A DNA stretch of 64,000 nucleotides from Pseudovibrio exalbescens (GTDB lineage: Bacteria > Pseudomonadota > Alphaproteobacteria > Rhizobiales > Stappiaceae). Location of the stretch: contig NZ_JAQZAJ010000003.1 in the NCBI RefSeq assembly GCF_028737195.1, forward strand, positions 62,001 to 126,000. Reading direction: 5' to 3'. How positions within the stretch are numbered: position 1 is the stretch's first letter; every line of letters starts with the position of its first letter. Positions 36,900 to 45,351 of this stretch are shown piece by piece. Made by a program: the position numbers and the translations under genes. The notes under the pieces were generated by a model. That model searched no databases. It saw only the letters and a program-made list of their open reading frames with translations, and was not told the DNA's origin.

Positions 36900-37388
36900 A
36901 TGCCCCGTTCATTTCGACTTTTGAGCGCGTTTTCTGGATGCACACTCATGTTGGCTGGTGCTGTTGCCGCCAGTGAGCAAAGTCAGCCCACCGTTGAGGT
37001 TGGCACTCTCACCTGCAACGTCACAGAGGGAAGCAGCTTCATCGTTGGGTCTAGCCATACCATGGCTTGCGATTTCAAATCCGCAGGAGGAAGTTCAGAG
37101 GCTTATACTGGCAAGATCAATAGTTTTGGCCTTGATATTGGTCCAGTGAACAAAGGTAGTTTGGTTTGGGGTGTGCTTGCGCCATCCGCCAACGTGGAGC
37201 CTGGCGCTCTTGCGGGTAGCTATGGAGGCGTTTCGGCCGGGGCAGCGCTTGGCGCGGGATTACAGGCGAACATCCTTGTCGGCGGTCTCGACAAGTCCAT
37301 TGCACTTCAGCCTTTAAGCTTGGAGGCCAATACCGGTTTGAACCTTACGGCAGGTATAACCGGCCTGCAGTTGAGTAAGGCCAACTGA
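36900..37388 (+). CDS. DUF992 secreted protein
   Basis: A 162-residue protein with a signal peptide (MPRSFRLLSAFSGCTLMLAGAVAA) and a DUF992 domain: VEVGTLTCNVTEGSSFIVGSS, then MACDF, TGKINSFGLDIG and VWGVLAPSA. The cysteines TLTCNV and MACDF probably form one disulfide. The protein ends in a Gly/Ala-rich glycine-repeat part, SYGGVSAGAALGAGLQANILVGG. It is common in Rhizobiales with unknown function, probably periplasmic. The ATG at 36900 has AAGGAG upstream. Confidence 0.88.
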   Translation: MPRSFRLLSAFSGCTLMLAGAVAASEQSQPTVEVGTLTCNVTEGSSFIVGSSHTMACDFKSAGGSSEAYTGKINSFGLDIGPVNKGSLVWGVLAPSANVEPGALAGSYGGVSAGAALGAGLQANILVGGLDKSIALQPLSLEANTGLNLTAGITGLQLSKAN

Positions 37389-37593
37389 CCTAAGCTATTC
37401 ACCGATCAATAGAAATTCTGCGGCGGACTGTCACACACTGCGCCGTCGCAGTTTTACGGCTTGATATTTCAAGGCAACTCCTGCGACCATAGAGATCTGA
37501 CCCGGGAGGGGTCGGAGAAAGGCGCGTCGAAATTGCAGGCGCCTCAGGCGCTTAGCGACGTGTCGATCCTCAATTCGGTACGGAGTAGCGATC

Positions 37594-39666
37594 ATGGGAG
37601 AAAAAGGCGTTGGTGGTGCTGGCGGCAGGGTGAGCAGCCCTCGCTGTGTAGCGATAGTCGGGCCATTCGCAAGTGGTAAGACCACCTTATTCGAGGCCCT
37701 TCTGGCACGCACGGGGGCAATTGCCAGACAAGGTAGCGTGACTGCTGGAACAACACTGGGAGACTCGTCAGAGGAAGCCCGCAGCCACGGCATGAGTGTT
37801 GAGGCGAACATTGCCGATTGTACCTACAAGGGAGACAGGTACACCTTTATCGACTGCCCAGGTTCAGTGGAGTTCCTCAGTGAAAGTGAAGCCATCTTGG
37901 GCGGCGTTGACTTGGCAATCGTGGTTGCCGAGCCGGATGAAAAGAAAATCCCTGCGTTGCAGGTGATCCTCAAGTCTCTTGAAGCAAAGAGCATTCCTCA
38001 CGTTCTATTCCTGAACAAGATTGACAAGGCGACCGGGCGTGTGCGCGAGACCCTTGCGGCTTTGCAGCCAGCCTCGTCTGTGCCGTTGCTGTTGCGCCAG
38101 ATTCCGATTTGGACCGATGGCGCTGTGTCTGGATACATCGACTTGGCGCTGGAGCGGGCATTTGTCTACCACGACGATGGGCCGAGCACGGTGGTTGATC
38201 TGGCGGATGAGGAGAAAGCCCGAGAGCTGGAAGCGCGCTACTCCATGATGGAGATGCTGGCGGATCATGACGACGAGTTGATGGAAAAACTCCTCGAAGA
38301 AGACGAGCCAGACAATGAGATGGTCTTCAAGGATTTGACAGAAACCATGCAGCATGGCGACGTGGTCCCCGTATTCATTGGCTGTGCTGAAAAGAACAAC
38401 GGCATTCGTCGGCTTCTCAAGGAGCTGAGACATGAAGCGCCGACTGTAGAACAGACCCGCGAACGTGTTGGCTTGTCCGAAAATGATGCGGGCACCGTGC
38501 AGGTACTGAAGACCTATCACACTCAGCATGGCGGCAAGTTGTCCGTGTGCCGCGTGTTGAGCGGGACGGTGAGTGAAAGCAGCTTGCTGCGCGACGCTAA
38601 CAACAATGAGCTTCGGCCTTCCGGCCTGTTCCGTATGAAGGGGAGCCAACCGGTAAAGAACGATGGGCCTGTGGTTGCTGGCGATCTTATCGCCTTTGGC
38701 AAGCTGGAGGATGTAAAGACCGGCGATACGTTGGGTATTGGTAAGGCACCTGAAACACTGCTGGATGCAGCGCGGCCGCTCGAGCCGGTGCTGACAACCG
38801 GCCTGAAGGCTGCGGAACGGAAGGACGAAGTGCGTCTTTCTTCTGCTCTTGCCAAGTTGCTGGAAGAGGATCCTTCTCTGCGTCTTGTGCAATCGCAGGA
38901 GAGTGGTCAAACCATACTGGAAGGGCAGGGCGAAATGCACCTGCGTGTGGCCGTTGAAAAGCTGCGCGGAAAGTACGGCCTGAACGTGGAGCAGTACGAA
39001 CCAACCATTCCGTATCAGGAAACCATCAGAGGGAAAACGGAGCTGCGCCGTCGTCACAAAAAGCAAAGTGGCGGGCATGGTCAGTTTGGCGATGTTGCCT
39101 TGACCATTCAGCCAATGCCTCGCGGAGAAGGTCACGCCTTTTCTGACACCATTTCAGGCGGGGTTGTGCCCAAGCAGTACATTCCTTCTGTGAAGCACGG
39201 CGTTGAAGAGGCGCTGCAGAAAGGACCGCTCGGTTTCCCAGTCGTGGATGTGGGCGTTGTTCTGACCGATGGCTCCTACCACTCTGTAGACAGTTCCGAC
39301 CAGGCATTCAGAATGGCTGCCATTCTTGCGATGCGTGATGGTTTGAAGGAATGCAAACCAGTGCTCCTTGAGCCGATCAGTAAGGTTGTCGTGGCTTGTC
39401 CGTCTGATGCAACCGCTCGGATCACGGCGATTGTCTCTGGTCGCCGCGGTCAGATCCTTGGCTTCGATGCCCGTCCGGGTTGGGATGGCTGGGACGAGGT
39501 GCAGGCTCTGATGCCAGACAGCGAAGTAGGCGATCTTATCGTTGAGCTGAGGTCTGCAACGGCTGGCGTTGCCAGCTTCCGCCGTGAGTTCGATCACATG
39601 GAAGAACTCTCCGGCAAACCTGCTGAGCAGGTTGTTATGAAGTATGGCAGTGAGGCTGTTGCCTAG
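37594..39666 (+). CDS. EF-G-like translational GTPase (second EF-G paralogue)
   Basis: A 690-residue protein with five EF-G domains. The G-domain has GPFASGKTTL (G1, near 29-38), DCPGSVEF (G3, instead of the usual DTPGHVDF) and NKIDK (G4). Domains II to V follow, with GQGEMHLRVAVEKL and the domain IV/V end GRRGQILGFDAR. It differs from canonical EF-G in several G-box residues, and has no rpsL/rpsG/tuf neighbours. It belongs to the EF-G-like group whose members can act in ribosome recycling or with unknown stress roles. GGAG is eight bases before the ATG. A terminator follows. Confidence 0.88.
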   Translation: MGEKGVGGAGGRVSSPRCVAIVGPFASGKTTLFEALLARTGAIARQGSVTAGTTLGDSSEEARSHGMSVEANIADCTYKGDRYTFIDCPGSVEFLSESEAILGGVDLAIVVAEPDEKKIPALQVILKSLEAKSIPHVLFLNKIDKATGRVRETLAALQPASSVPLLLRQIPIWTDGAVSGYIDLALERAFVYHDDGPSTVVDLADEEKARELEARYSMMEMLADHDDELMEKLLEEDEPDNEMVFKDLTETMQHGDVVPVFIGCAEKNNGIRRLLKELRHEAPTVEQTRERVGLSENDAGTVQVLKTYHTQHGGKLSVCRVLSGTVSESSLLRDANNNELRPSGLFRMKGSQPVKNDGPVVAGDLIAFGKLEDVKTGDTLGIGKAPETLLDAARPLEPVLTTGLKAAERKDEVRLSSALAKLLEEDPSLRLVQSQESGQTILEGQGEMHLRVAVEKLRGKYGLNVEQYEPTIPYQETIRGKTELRRRHKKQSGGHGQFGDVALTIQPMPRGEGHAFSDTISGGVVPKQYIPSVKHGVEEALQKGPLGFPVVDVGVVLTDGSYHSVDSSDQAFRMAAILAMRDGLKECKPVLLEPISKVVVACPSDATARITAIVSGRRGQILGFDARPGWDGWDEVQALMPDSEVGDLIVELRSATAGVASFRREFDHMEELSGKPAEQVVMKYGSEAVA

Positions 39667-39686
39667 GAGTGGCCTGAGCTGAAGAA

Positions 39687-39716
39687 AAGGGGGCGGTGGG
39701 TCTGCCGCCCCTTCTT
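39687..39716 (+). terminator. Intrinsic terminator after the EF-G-like gene
   Basis: AAGGGGGCGG (39687-39696) pairs with CCGCCCCTT (39705-39713), with one bulged G, around TGGGTCTG, followed by TTCTT. Confidence 0.8.
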
Positions 39717-39805
39717 GCTACCAGCCTGAATTGAGCAGATCACTCGAGGTTTACTTGAGTGTGAGGGGGGCTGACCCATAACTTGGTGGCAACGCGTCAA
39801 CAAGA

Positions 39806-40786
39806 ATGGGTCTGCTCATGCATGTGATACATCCCAAAGGATGGGAACTTCCGGAAAGTGCCGCAACGCCTGAAGATGTGTTCTTCAATCGACGAAAGTT
39901 CTTGAAGAGCGCATTGGTGGTCGGTGCCGGTGCTGGTCTGTCCTCCATGGTTACTTTGTCAGCCGCGCGCGCTGCGACAGATCCTACGGCGCAGTTTTAC
40001 CCCGCAGAGCGCAATTCTGCGTTCACTTTGGACCGAGCCATTACCGGTGAAGCGGTCAGCTCCCAATACAACAATTTTTATGAGTTCGGCTCTCACAAGC
40101 GCATTGCGGCAGCTGCTCAGGCCCTGAAGATACGTCCATGGACGCTGACCATAGATGGCTTGGTGGAGAAAGAGACGACCATCGATGCGGATAGCCTGAT
40201 TGGCAAGATGGATCTGGAAGAGCGTCTCTACAGACATCGCTGCGTGGAGGCGTGGGCGATGGCCGTGCCTTGGACCGGCTTCCCACTGGCAGACCTCATC
40301 AAATTGGCTGCACCTCTTTCCAGCGCGAAGTTTGTGCGTTTTGAGACCTTTGAGGACGCGACAGTCGCTTCTGGACAACGCCAGTTCTGGTATCCTTGGC
40401 CTTATGTCGAGGGCGTTACCATGGCTGAGGGGATGAATGAGCTGGCCTTTGTTGCAACGGGTATCTACGGCAAGCCGCTGCCAAAGCAGTTCGGTGCCCC
40501 CATCCGCTTGGTTCTGCCGTGGAAGTATGGGTTCAAATCCATCAAGTCTATTGTGCGAATGACCTTCACCGATGAGCGTCCGGTAAGCTTCTGGGAGCAA
40601 ATTGCAGCTACTGAGTACGGGTTCTGGGCTAATGTTAACCCAGATGTGCCGCATCCACGTTGGTCGCAGGCTAAGGAGCGTATGCTTGGCACAGATGAAG
40701 AACTACCGACACAGCTGTACAACGGCTATGCTGAGCAGGTTGCTGGCCTCTATAGCGGAATGAAGGGGGAGGAGCTCTATCGCTAA
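39806..40786 (+). CDS. msrP: Protein-methionine-sulfoxide reductase catalytic subunit MsrP
   Basis: MsrP (YedY) is a periplasmic molybdopterin enzyme that reduces methionine sulfoxide in proteins. The 326-residue protein has a Tat signal NRRKFLKSALVVGAGAGL with twin Arg near 29-30. The molybdenum-ligand Cys is near 146 in RHRCVEAWAM. YNNFYEFGSHK and WKYGFKSIKSIVRM are family blocks. A second ATG at 39818 may be the real start. Its heme partner MsrQ is usually next; here no msrQ follows, only a 43-residue candidate on the other strand. moaD/moaE in the window supply part of the cofactor route. Confidence 0.95.
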   Translation: MGLLMHVIHPKGWELPESAATPEDVFFNRRKFLKSALVVGAGAGLSSMVTLSAARAATDPTAQFYPAERNSAFTLDRAITGEAVSSQYNNFYEFGSHKRIAAAAQALKIRPWTLTIDGLVEKETTIDADSLIGKMDLEERLYRHRCVEAWAMAVPWTGFPLADLIKLAAPLSSAKFVRFETFEDATVASGQRQFWYPWPYVEGVTMAEGMNELAFVATGIYGKPLPKQFGAPIRLVLPWKYGFKSIKSIVRMTFTDERPVSFWEQIAATEYGFWANVNPDVPHPRWSQAKERMLGTDEELPTQLYNGYAEQVAGLYSGMKGEELYR

Positions 40787-40812
40787 AAAGCGATTGAGCT
40801 TCCACCTGATGA

Positions 40813-40944
40813 CTACTGAGCGGCGACGACCTGTTGCCGCTCTTGTGGCGTATTCAGTGCGTCGACCAACCTAGTGGCCTCTGAAAACAAGAGTGCGCCC
40901 GCACACAGTGCCAGCACGAACGCCGCCCGCCTTACCTCAATCAT
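40813..40944 (-). CDS. Candidate 43-residue single-helix membrane protein
   Basis: The reading frame encodes a small protein starting MIEVRRAAFVLALCAGALL, with one hydrophobic helix (about 7-21) after a basic N-terminus and a polar C-terminal tail ending RQQVVAAQ. It could be a signal-anchored inner-membrane peptide. A weak GTGAG lies about ten bases upstream of the ATG. It is convergent with msrP, which ends 27 bases away. It has no recognisable family and is too short to judge by length; coding potential is uncertain. Confidence 0.4.
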   Translation of the reverse strand: MIEVRRAAFVLALCAGALLFSEATRLVDALNTPQERQQVVAAQ

Positions 40945-41351
40945 ACGCAATACTCACTAACTGATGCAGCTTGGAGGTGTACAACACCCGCTGTCTTATC
41001 ATTGTCATATGTTTCAGGGGAGTCCGTATATCTTAAGGGGCCCTGAGAGTCTCGCGACAAAAGGTGTCAAGTGCTGAAGTTTTGTGGGTACCTCGCGTTT
41101 GGCGAGTTGTCCCTACGTCATTGCATGGCTGCATAATTATGCAGCACAGATGCCTATTTCGTGATCAGTGCGAAATCGGGCGTGAAATGAACATTTTTTT
41201 GCTCCGCAAGCAGAATTTAGTGACCTTTAAGGCCGCTAGGGCTGCAAATTTTCAGGTCAACCGTTCTACAGCTCCGAACTCATAACAGGATTAGATGAAA
41301 GCATCACTGGATGTGATTACTTTTGTTTTTTCTGAGGTTTAGGAGAATCGC
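40945..41351. other. Non-coding stretch with an 18-bp palindrome
   Basis: No gene with a ribosome binding site was found. GCTGCATAATTATGCAGC (41128-41145) is a perfect 18-bp palindrome. Further TGCAT/ATGCA copies occur at 41122 and to the right at 41506-41559. This is a probable regulator-binding zone. Its target gene is not clear. Confidence 0.5.
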
Positions 41352-41380
41352 AAAAAAAAACCGGGCCACGTAGGCCCGGT
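41352..41380 (-). terminator. Minus-strand terminator with no large gene upstream
   Basis: On the minus strand ACCGGGCC (41373-41380) pairs with GGCCCGGT (41360-41367) around TACGT, followed by a run of nine T. A transcript must run leftwards into it from the 41394-41767 interval. Confidence 0.85.
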
Positions 41381-41393
41381 AAAGTTCGATTGA

Positions 41394-41537
41394 TTAAACA
41401 CCAATTCCTGGTGCAATCACCTTCCAGAGGGGAACAATTGACCAGATAAGCACGTCACTGGGAGGAGAGATGTGACGGCTCCATTGGTCAACAGCCAGTG
41501 TATATATGCAGTGCATATGGCCACACGCAATGGTCAT
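41394..41537 (-). CDS. Candidate 47-residue protein ending at an orphan terminator
   Basis: On the minus strand an open frame ends at TAA (41394-41396), 14 bases before the orphan terminator. Possible starts are ATG at 41546, 41537 and 41516. The C-terminal part, SDVLIWSIVPLWKVIAPGIG, is hydrophobic with two Trp and could be a membrane helix. The N-terminal part is polar with His and Cys. None of the starts has a strong ribosome binding site. The position before a strong terminator is the main support; an RNA gene is the alternative. Confidence 0.35.
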   Translation of the reverse strand: MTIACGHMHCIYTLAVDQWSRHISPPSDVLIWSIVPLWKVIAPGIGV

Positions 41538-41767
41538 TTTTTGCATTGCAGATATGCATGAAAGTTATGGCTTCTCATTCGAATTGTCTATGAGGCAGGG
41601 CGTCGCATCATGTTGGGGAGGAATCGCAGAAACCTGCGTTTTCTTGCGCAAACGTTTGCTTGAGCTGCCGATATATCTGAAAAGATCGGTTTTCTGAAAA
41701 GTGCCTCTAGGTGACCCTTTTATGAATCACCCAGAGAAAATTGTGCATCAGTCAGATGGGAATCAGT

Positions 41768-42679
41768 CTAGTGAGACCAGCGTTCCGCATTGGACACCAG
41801 GAAATCGCGGAATGCCGTGACTCGTGCTGTGTTGCGCAGCTCTGAGGGATAGACGAAGTAGCTGTCAAAGGACGGCAGTTCATCGTGGCCCTTGTCCAGC
41901 ACTGTCACGAACCCCGTATCCCGCTCCACCATATAGTCTGGCAGAATGGCCAGACCAACGCCCCTTTTTACGGCGCGCTTGATGCCTGTGAGGTTGTTCA
42001 CCTGAAACGCGACGTCCCGCTTTTGGCCTGCTGGCAAACCAGCGGTTTCCAGCCAGTTCATGATGCGCAGATAGGTTGGGGTATGGTCACCAATGGTGAT
42101 CAAGCGGTGGTTTGCCAGATCCTCAACCGACTCAGGGGTCCCGAAGCGCTCCAGGTACTGCGGTGATGCGTACACATGGAAGTGCACGGTGAACAGCTTG
42201 CGCTGGATCAGGTCAGGCTGCGTTGGCGGACGCAGGCGAATGGCCACGTCCGCTTCGCGCATGGAAAGGTCAAGTTCGTCGTCCTGGGTGATGATCTCAA
42301 GACGCACGTCAGGATAGAGATCAACGAACTCATGGATGCGAGAAGGGAGCCAGGTCGAACCAAGGCCCACCGTTGTGGCAACGCGCAGAACGCCGGATGG
42401 CTTTTCCTTGCTGTCTGTCAGCCGGCTCTGGGCCGCTTCCAGTTTCAGCATCACCTCACGGGCGGTGCGATACAAAAGCTCACCCTGTTCAGTGGGCACC
42501 AGACCACGCGCATGGCGGTGGAACAGAGCCACGCCAAGGTCGTTTTCCAGTGCACTGACCTGTCGGCTCACGGCCGATTGGCTCATGTTCAGCGCTTCAC
42601 CTGCGTGCGTAAAGCTGCCCGCTTGCGCCGCCGCGTGAAAGATCCGCAGTTTATCCCAATCTAGTGACCGCCCCGGCAT
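41768..42679 (-). CDS. LysR-family transcriptional regulator next to trxB
   Basis: A 303-residue regulator. Residues about 7-65 form the winged helix-turn-helix (WDKLRIFHAAAQAGSFTHAG, SQSAVSRQVSALENDLG). Residues about 93-298 form the periplasmic-binding-type effector domain. It follows trxB by 30 bases on the same strand, so it is probably co-transcribed with it. This linkage is conserved in Rhizobiales, but effector and targets are unknown. No divergent target gene is adjacent, which is unusual for a LysR gene. Confidence 0.92.
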   Translation of the reverse strand: MPGRSLDWDKLRIFHAAAQAGSFTHAGEALNMSQSAVSRQVSALENDLGVALFHRHARGLVPTEQGELLYRTAREVMLKLEAAQSRLTDSKEKPSGVLRVATTVGLGSTWLPSRIHEFVDLYPDVRLEIITQDDELDLSMREADVAIRLRPPTQPDLIQRKLFTVHFHVYASPQYLERFGTPESVEDLANHRLITIGDHTPTYLRIMNWLETAGLPAGQKRDVAFQVNNLTGIKRAVKRGVGLAILPDYMVERDTGFVTVLDKGHDELPSFDSYFVYPSELRNTARVTAFRDFLVSNAERWSH

Positions 42680-42709
42680 ACAGTTTGGCTCCTCTCACAT
42701 GCATAGGCC

Positions 42710-43675
42710 TTATTCGGCCGCGTTTGCCGTTTCTGCTGCGTCTGCAGCAAGAAAACGTTCAGCTTCCAGAGCTGCCATACATCCCATGCCTGCAGCTGTA
42801 ACGGCCTGACGGAAAGTCTCGTCAGTGACGTCGCCTGCTGCAAAAACCCCTGGAATGGAGGTCTGCGTCGAATCTGGTGCTGTCCAGATGTAGCCAGAGG
42901 ACTTCATCTCGACCTGATCCTTGAACAGTTCCACTGCCGGGGCATGGCCAATGGCGACAAATACGCCATCGGTGTTCAGCTCTGTCGCTTCCCCTGTTTG
43001 TGTATTGCGAAGTTTAACGCCCGTTACTACCGCGGGAGATTCTGTGCCCAGAATTTCCTCAACTGTATTGTTCCACAAAACCTCGATCTTTTCGTTCTTA
43101 AACAGACGGTCTTGCAGTATTTTTTCCGCGCGCAAACTGTCGCGGCGGTGGATCAGGGTCACCTTAGATGCGAGATTTGCAAGATAAAGGGCTTCTTCCA
43201 CGGCGGTATTGCCGCCGCCCACGACGACAACTTCCTTGCCACGATAGAAGAAACCGTCACAGGTCGCACAGGCAGAGACGCCGCCTGCCTGAAAGGTTTG
43301 CTCGGAAGGAAGGCCCAGCCACTTGGCCTGTGCTCCTGTTGCTATAACAAGCGCATCGCAGGTGTAGGTGGTGCCGCTGTCTCCCTTCAGGGTAAACGGG
43401 CGCTTGGACAAGTCAGCCTCTGTGATCATGTCATAGGTGATCTGTGTGCCAACATTTTCAGCCTGCTTGCGCATCTCTTCCATGAGCCAAGGGCCTTGGA
43501 TTGGATCAGCAAAACCTGGATAGTTTTCAACGTCGGTGGTGATGGTCAGCTGACCACCTGCCTGAACGCCGGTAATGATCTGGGTGTCCATCATGGCTCG
43601 TGCGCCATAGATCGCTGCGGTGTAGCCTGCAGGGCCGGACCCAATGATCAGCAGTTGCGTGTGTTTCGTGGTCAT
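42710..43675 (-). CDS. trxB: Thioredoxin-disulfide reductase
   Basis: TrxB reduces thioredoxin with NADPH via FAD and a redox-active disulfide. The 321-residue protein has the FAD motif [18 protein letters not shown] (about 10-27), the CATC active site with Cys 136 and 139, the NADPH motif [16 protein letters not shown] and a C-terminal FAD motif [20 protein letters not shown]. The ATG at 43675 has AGAGGG upstream and is preferred over the frame extension to 43738. It is preceded by the ELM1-like gene (64 bases) and followed by the LysR gene (30 bases). Confidence 0.97.
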   Translation of the reverse strand: MTTKHTQLLIIGSGPAGYTAAIYGARAMMDTQIITGVQAGGQLTITTDVENYPGFADPIQGPWLMEEMRKQAENVGTQITYDMITEADLSKRPFTLKGDSGTTYTCDALVIATGAQAKWLGLPSEQTFQAGGVSACATCDGFFYRGKEVVVVGGGNTAVEEALYLANLASKVTLIHRRDSLRAEKILQDRLFKNEKIEVLWNNTVEEILGTESPAVVTGVKLRNTQTGEATELNTDGVFVAIGHAPAVELFKDQVEMKSSGYIWTAPDSTQTSIPGVFAAGDVTDETFRQAVTAAGMGCMAALEAERFLAADAAETANAAE

Positions 43676-43739
43676 TCTGCTACCCTCTTGCTCCTGACAG
43701 TTGCGAGTGCGTGGCCCTGTGGCCTGTCCGCCTGCCAAC

Positions 43740-44729
43740 TCAGCCCCTCTGCAATCGTTCGCGGATCGCGTCGGCTATGACTGGTGTGGAATCCATCGGC
43801 TCGTAGGTAGTACCTTCTAGCAATCCTGGGAAGGGGTGAAGCACGTTCATTCCCCTGAGTGTCCCCAAAAAGAGATCAAACTTCTTGTGTCCGCCCTCTG
43901 GCTGGAAACCATATATGGGGTATCCCGTTGCAGTCGCTTCGCCAACCATGTTGGTCGAATCGGTTGTTACCACAACGCCTTGCGCATTTGCGAGGTACTG
44001 CAACAGAGGGTTTGGGCCGTCTCCCTCCCAATAGAGGTGGTTGGGGCGGGCTCCAAATTGTCTGAGGCGGTCTGCCAGAGCATCAGGCGTACGCCGGGAA
44101 ACGGTGATCATCAGCGAATGGGTCTTGCTCGCCTCACTCAGGCCGTCACCGAGTCGGGCAATGTCCTCTTCCGTGAAGTGGTGATGTTTGCTGTTGCCCC
44201 CAACCAGAACGGCGAGGCGCGGCTTGGGCAGCGACGCAATTTCAGCCCAGGGATTGGCCCGGGCTTCTGCCAGACGCTCTTTGGAGAACCGGTGAGGCGC
44301 CGTTGGTGAAACAATTACGTTGGGGCCGCGCAGTTTGTCGTGTGTTGCAACCCAGATGATGTCTGCTGCTTTGCATCCGGTCCGGGGGTCTTTGAGGCAG
44401 ACGGTTATGGTCTTGCCGCCAGAAAACTTCTTTATGGCACGCAGGTAGGGGATCGAGCGGCGCCCGGACGCAATGGCCACCTTGGGAAAGGGGCGCGCGA
44501 TCGGGCTTTTTGGCTTGTTCGGACTGTCTGCAGGATCAATCGGGCCATGAGGCATGGCCAGCGAAAACAGCTTGCGCGGCGCGACTCTTCGCACCTCATA
44601 AGGCAAGCCAAGTGCCTCGGCGACGCCAATGCACTGCGCTTCGTCACCGGCTTTTCCGTCTGTTATTACCCACAGATTTCCGCTCATTTTGAGGGTAGGA
44701 GTTTCCTGAAGTTTCCGATTCCTGTGCAT
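43740..44729 (-). CDS. ELM1-like protein (mitochondrial fission ELM1 family)
   Basis: A 329-residue protein of the ELM1 family, whose plant member promotes mitochondrial fission by recruiting DRP3. The bacterial proteins look like a GT-B-fold enzyme: [64 protein letters not shown]. Catalytic activity is unproven. ATG at 44729 or at 44687 ([11 protein letters not shown]) is possible; neither has a good ribosome binding site, and a TATACT sequence lies six bases upstream of 44729, so a leaderless or short-leader transcript is possible. It is co-directional with trxB and divergent from lrp. Confidence 0.88.
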   Translation of the reverse strand: MHRNRKLQETPTLKMSGNLWVITDGKAGDEAQCIGVAEALGLPYEVRRVAPRKLFSLAMPHGPIDPADSPNKPKSPIARPFPKVAIASGRRSIPYLRAIKKFSGGKTITVCLKDPRTGCKAADIIWVATHDKLRGPNVIVSPTAPHRFSKERLAEARANPWAEIASLPKPRLAVLVGGNSKHHHFTEEDIARLGDGLSEASKTHSLMITVSRRTPDALADRLRQFGARPNHLYWEGDGPNPLLQYLANAQGVVVTTDSTNMVGEATATGYPIYGFQPEGGHKKFDLFLGTLRGMNVLHPFPGLLEGTTYEPMDSTPVIADAIRERLQRG

Positions 44730-44847
44730 TTTTAGTATAGTCTTTCAAACGGGCGCAAAGAAGCTTCAATAATGGTGTATGCCAGAGGCGTCGACCAGTT
44801 TCATGGCGATTTGACCCAAATAAGACAAGAGAAAAAAGGAGACGAGC

Positions 44848-45315
44848 TTGAAAGCGCGTCTTGATTCAATCGACTGGCAAATTCTTAAAGAACTGCAGAA
44901 CGATGGTCGCATTACCAATGTGGAACTGGCAAGACGGGTAGGGATTTCTGCCCCACCTTGTTTGCGCCGCGTGCGCGCTTTGGAAGAGACCGGCCTGATT
45001 TCCGGCTATCGTACGCTGCTGGATGAAAAACAGCTGGGTTATGAAGTCACCGCATTTGCCATGGTGGGCCTGCGCAACCAGACCGAAGCCGATTTGATTG
45101 CCTTTGAGAAACAGGTTGCCGACTGGCCTGTTGTGCGTGAAAGCTACATGCTTTCCGGTGAAGTCGACTTCATCCTGAAGTGCGTCACACAGGATCTGGA
45201 GAGCTTTCAGAACTTTGTTATCCGTGATCTCACGGCTGCGCCAAACGTGGACAACATTCGAACGGCGCTGACCATTCGCAAGACGAAGGACGTTCCTTCG
45301 GTGCCAATCGATTGA
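44848..45315 (+). CDS. Lrp/AsnC-family transcriptional regulator
   Basis: A 155-residue regulator with an N-terminal helix-turn-helix (residues about 6-60; ILKELQNDGRITNVELARRV and SAPPCLRRVRALEE) and a C-terminal RAM/effector domain with the alpha-beta pattern ESYMLSGEVDFILKCVTQD. Lrp-type proteins sense amino acids and regulate their metabolism. The start is TTG at 44848, with AAAGGAG eight bases upstream; this low-strength start is unusual among its neighbours. Divergent from the ELM1 gene; followed by a two-way terminator. Confidence 0.92.
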   Translation: MKARLDSIDWQILKELQNDGRITNVELARRVGISAPPCLRRVRALEETGLISGYRTLLDEKQLGYEVTAFAMVGLRNQTEADLIAFEKQVADWPVVRESYMLSGEVDFILKCVTQDLESFQNFVIRDLTAAPNVDNIRTALTIRKTKDVPSVPID

Positions 45316-45316
45316 C

Positions 45317-45348
45317 GAAAAAGCGGGCTTTGCGCCCGCTCTTTTTTA
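45317..45348. terminator. Bidirectional terminator between lrp and the chemoreceptor gene
   Basis: AGCGGGC (45322-45328) pairs with GCCCGCT (45334-45340) around TTTGC. An A-run on the left and a T-run on the right make it work for both convergent genes. Confidence 0.92.
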
Positions 45349-45351
45349 TCA

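Noticed and set aside
37431-37811. A 126-codon minus-strand frame overlapping the EF-G-like start
   Set aside because: Its basic C-terminal part looked protein-like, but half is antisense to a sure gene and it has no ribosome binding site or recognised family.
38005-39135. A 376-codon minus-strand frame
   Set aside because: It is antisense to the EF-G-like gene and has a His/Gln/Arg-rich, domain-free translation.
41064-41285. A 73-codon plus-strand frame
   Set aside because: It runs through the 18-bp palindrome and has no ribosome binding site or conserved pattern.
41295-41342. A 15-codon frame ATGAAAGC... ending in TAG
   Set aside because: Too short, with no supporting ribosome binding site or context.
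41461-41475. GGAGGAGAG followed by ATG TGA on the plus strand
   Set aside because: A good ribosome binding site, but the ATG is followed at once by a stop; it is the complement of a Ser-Pro-Pro run in the minus-strand candidate.
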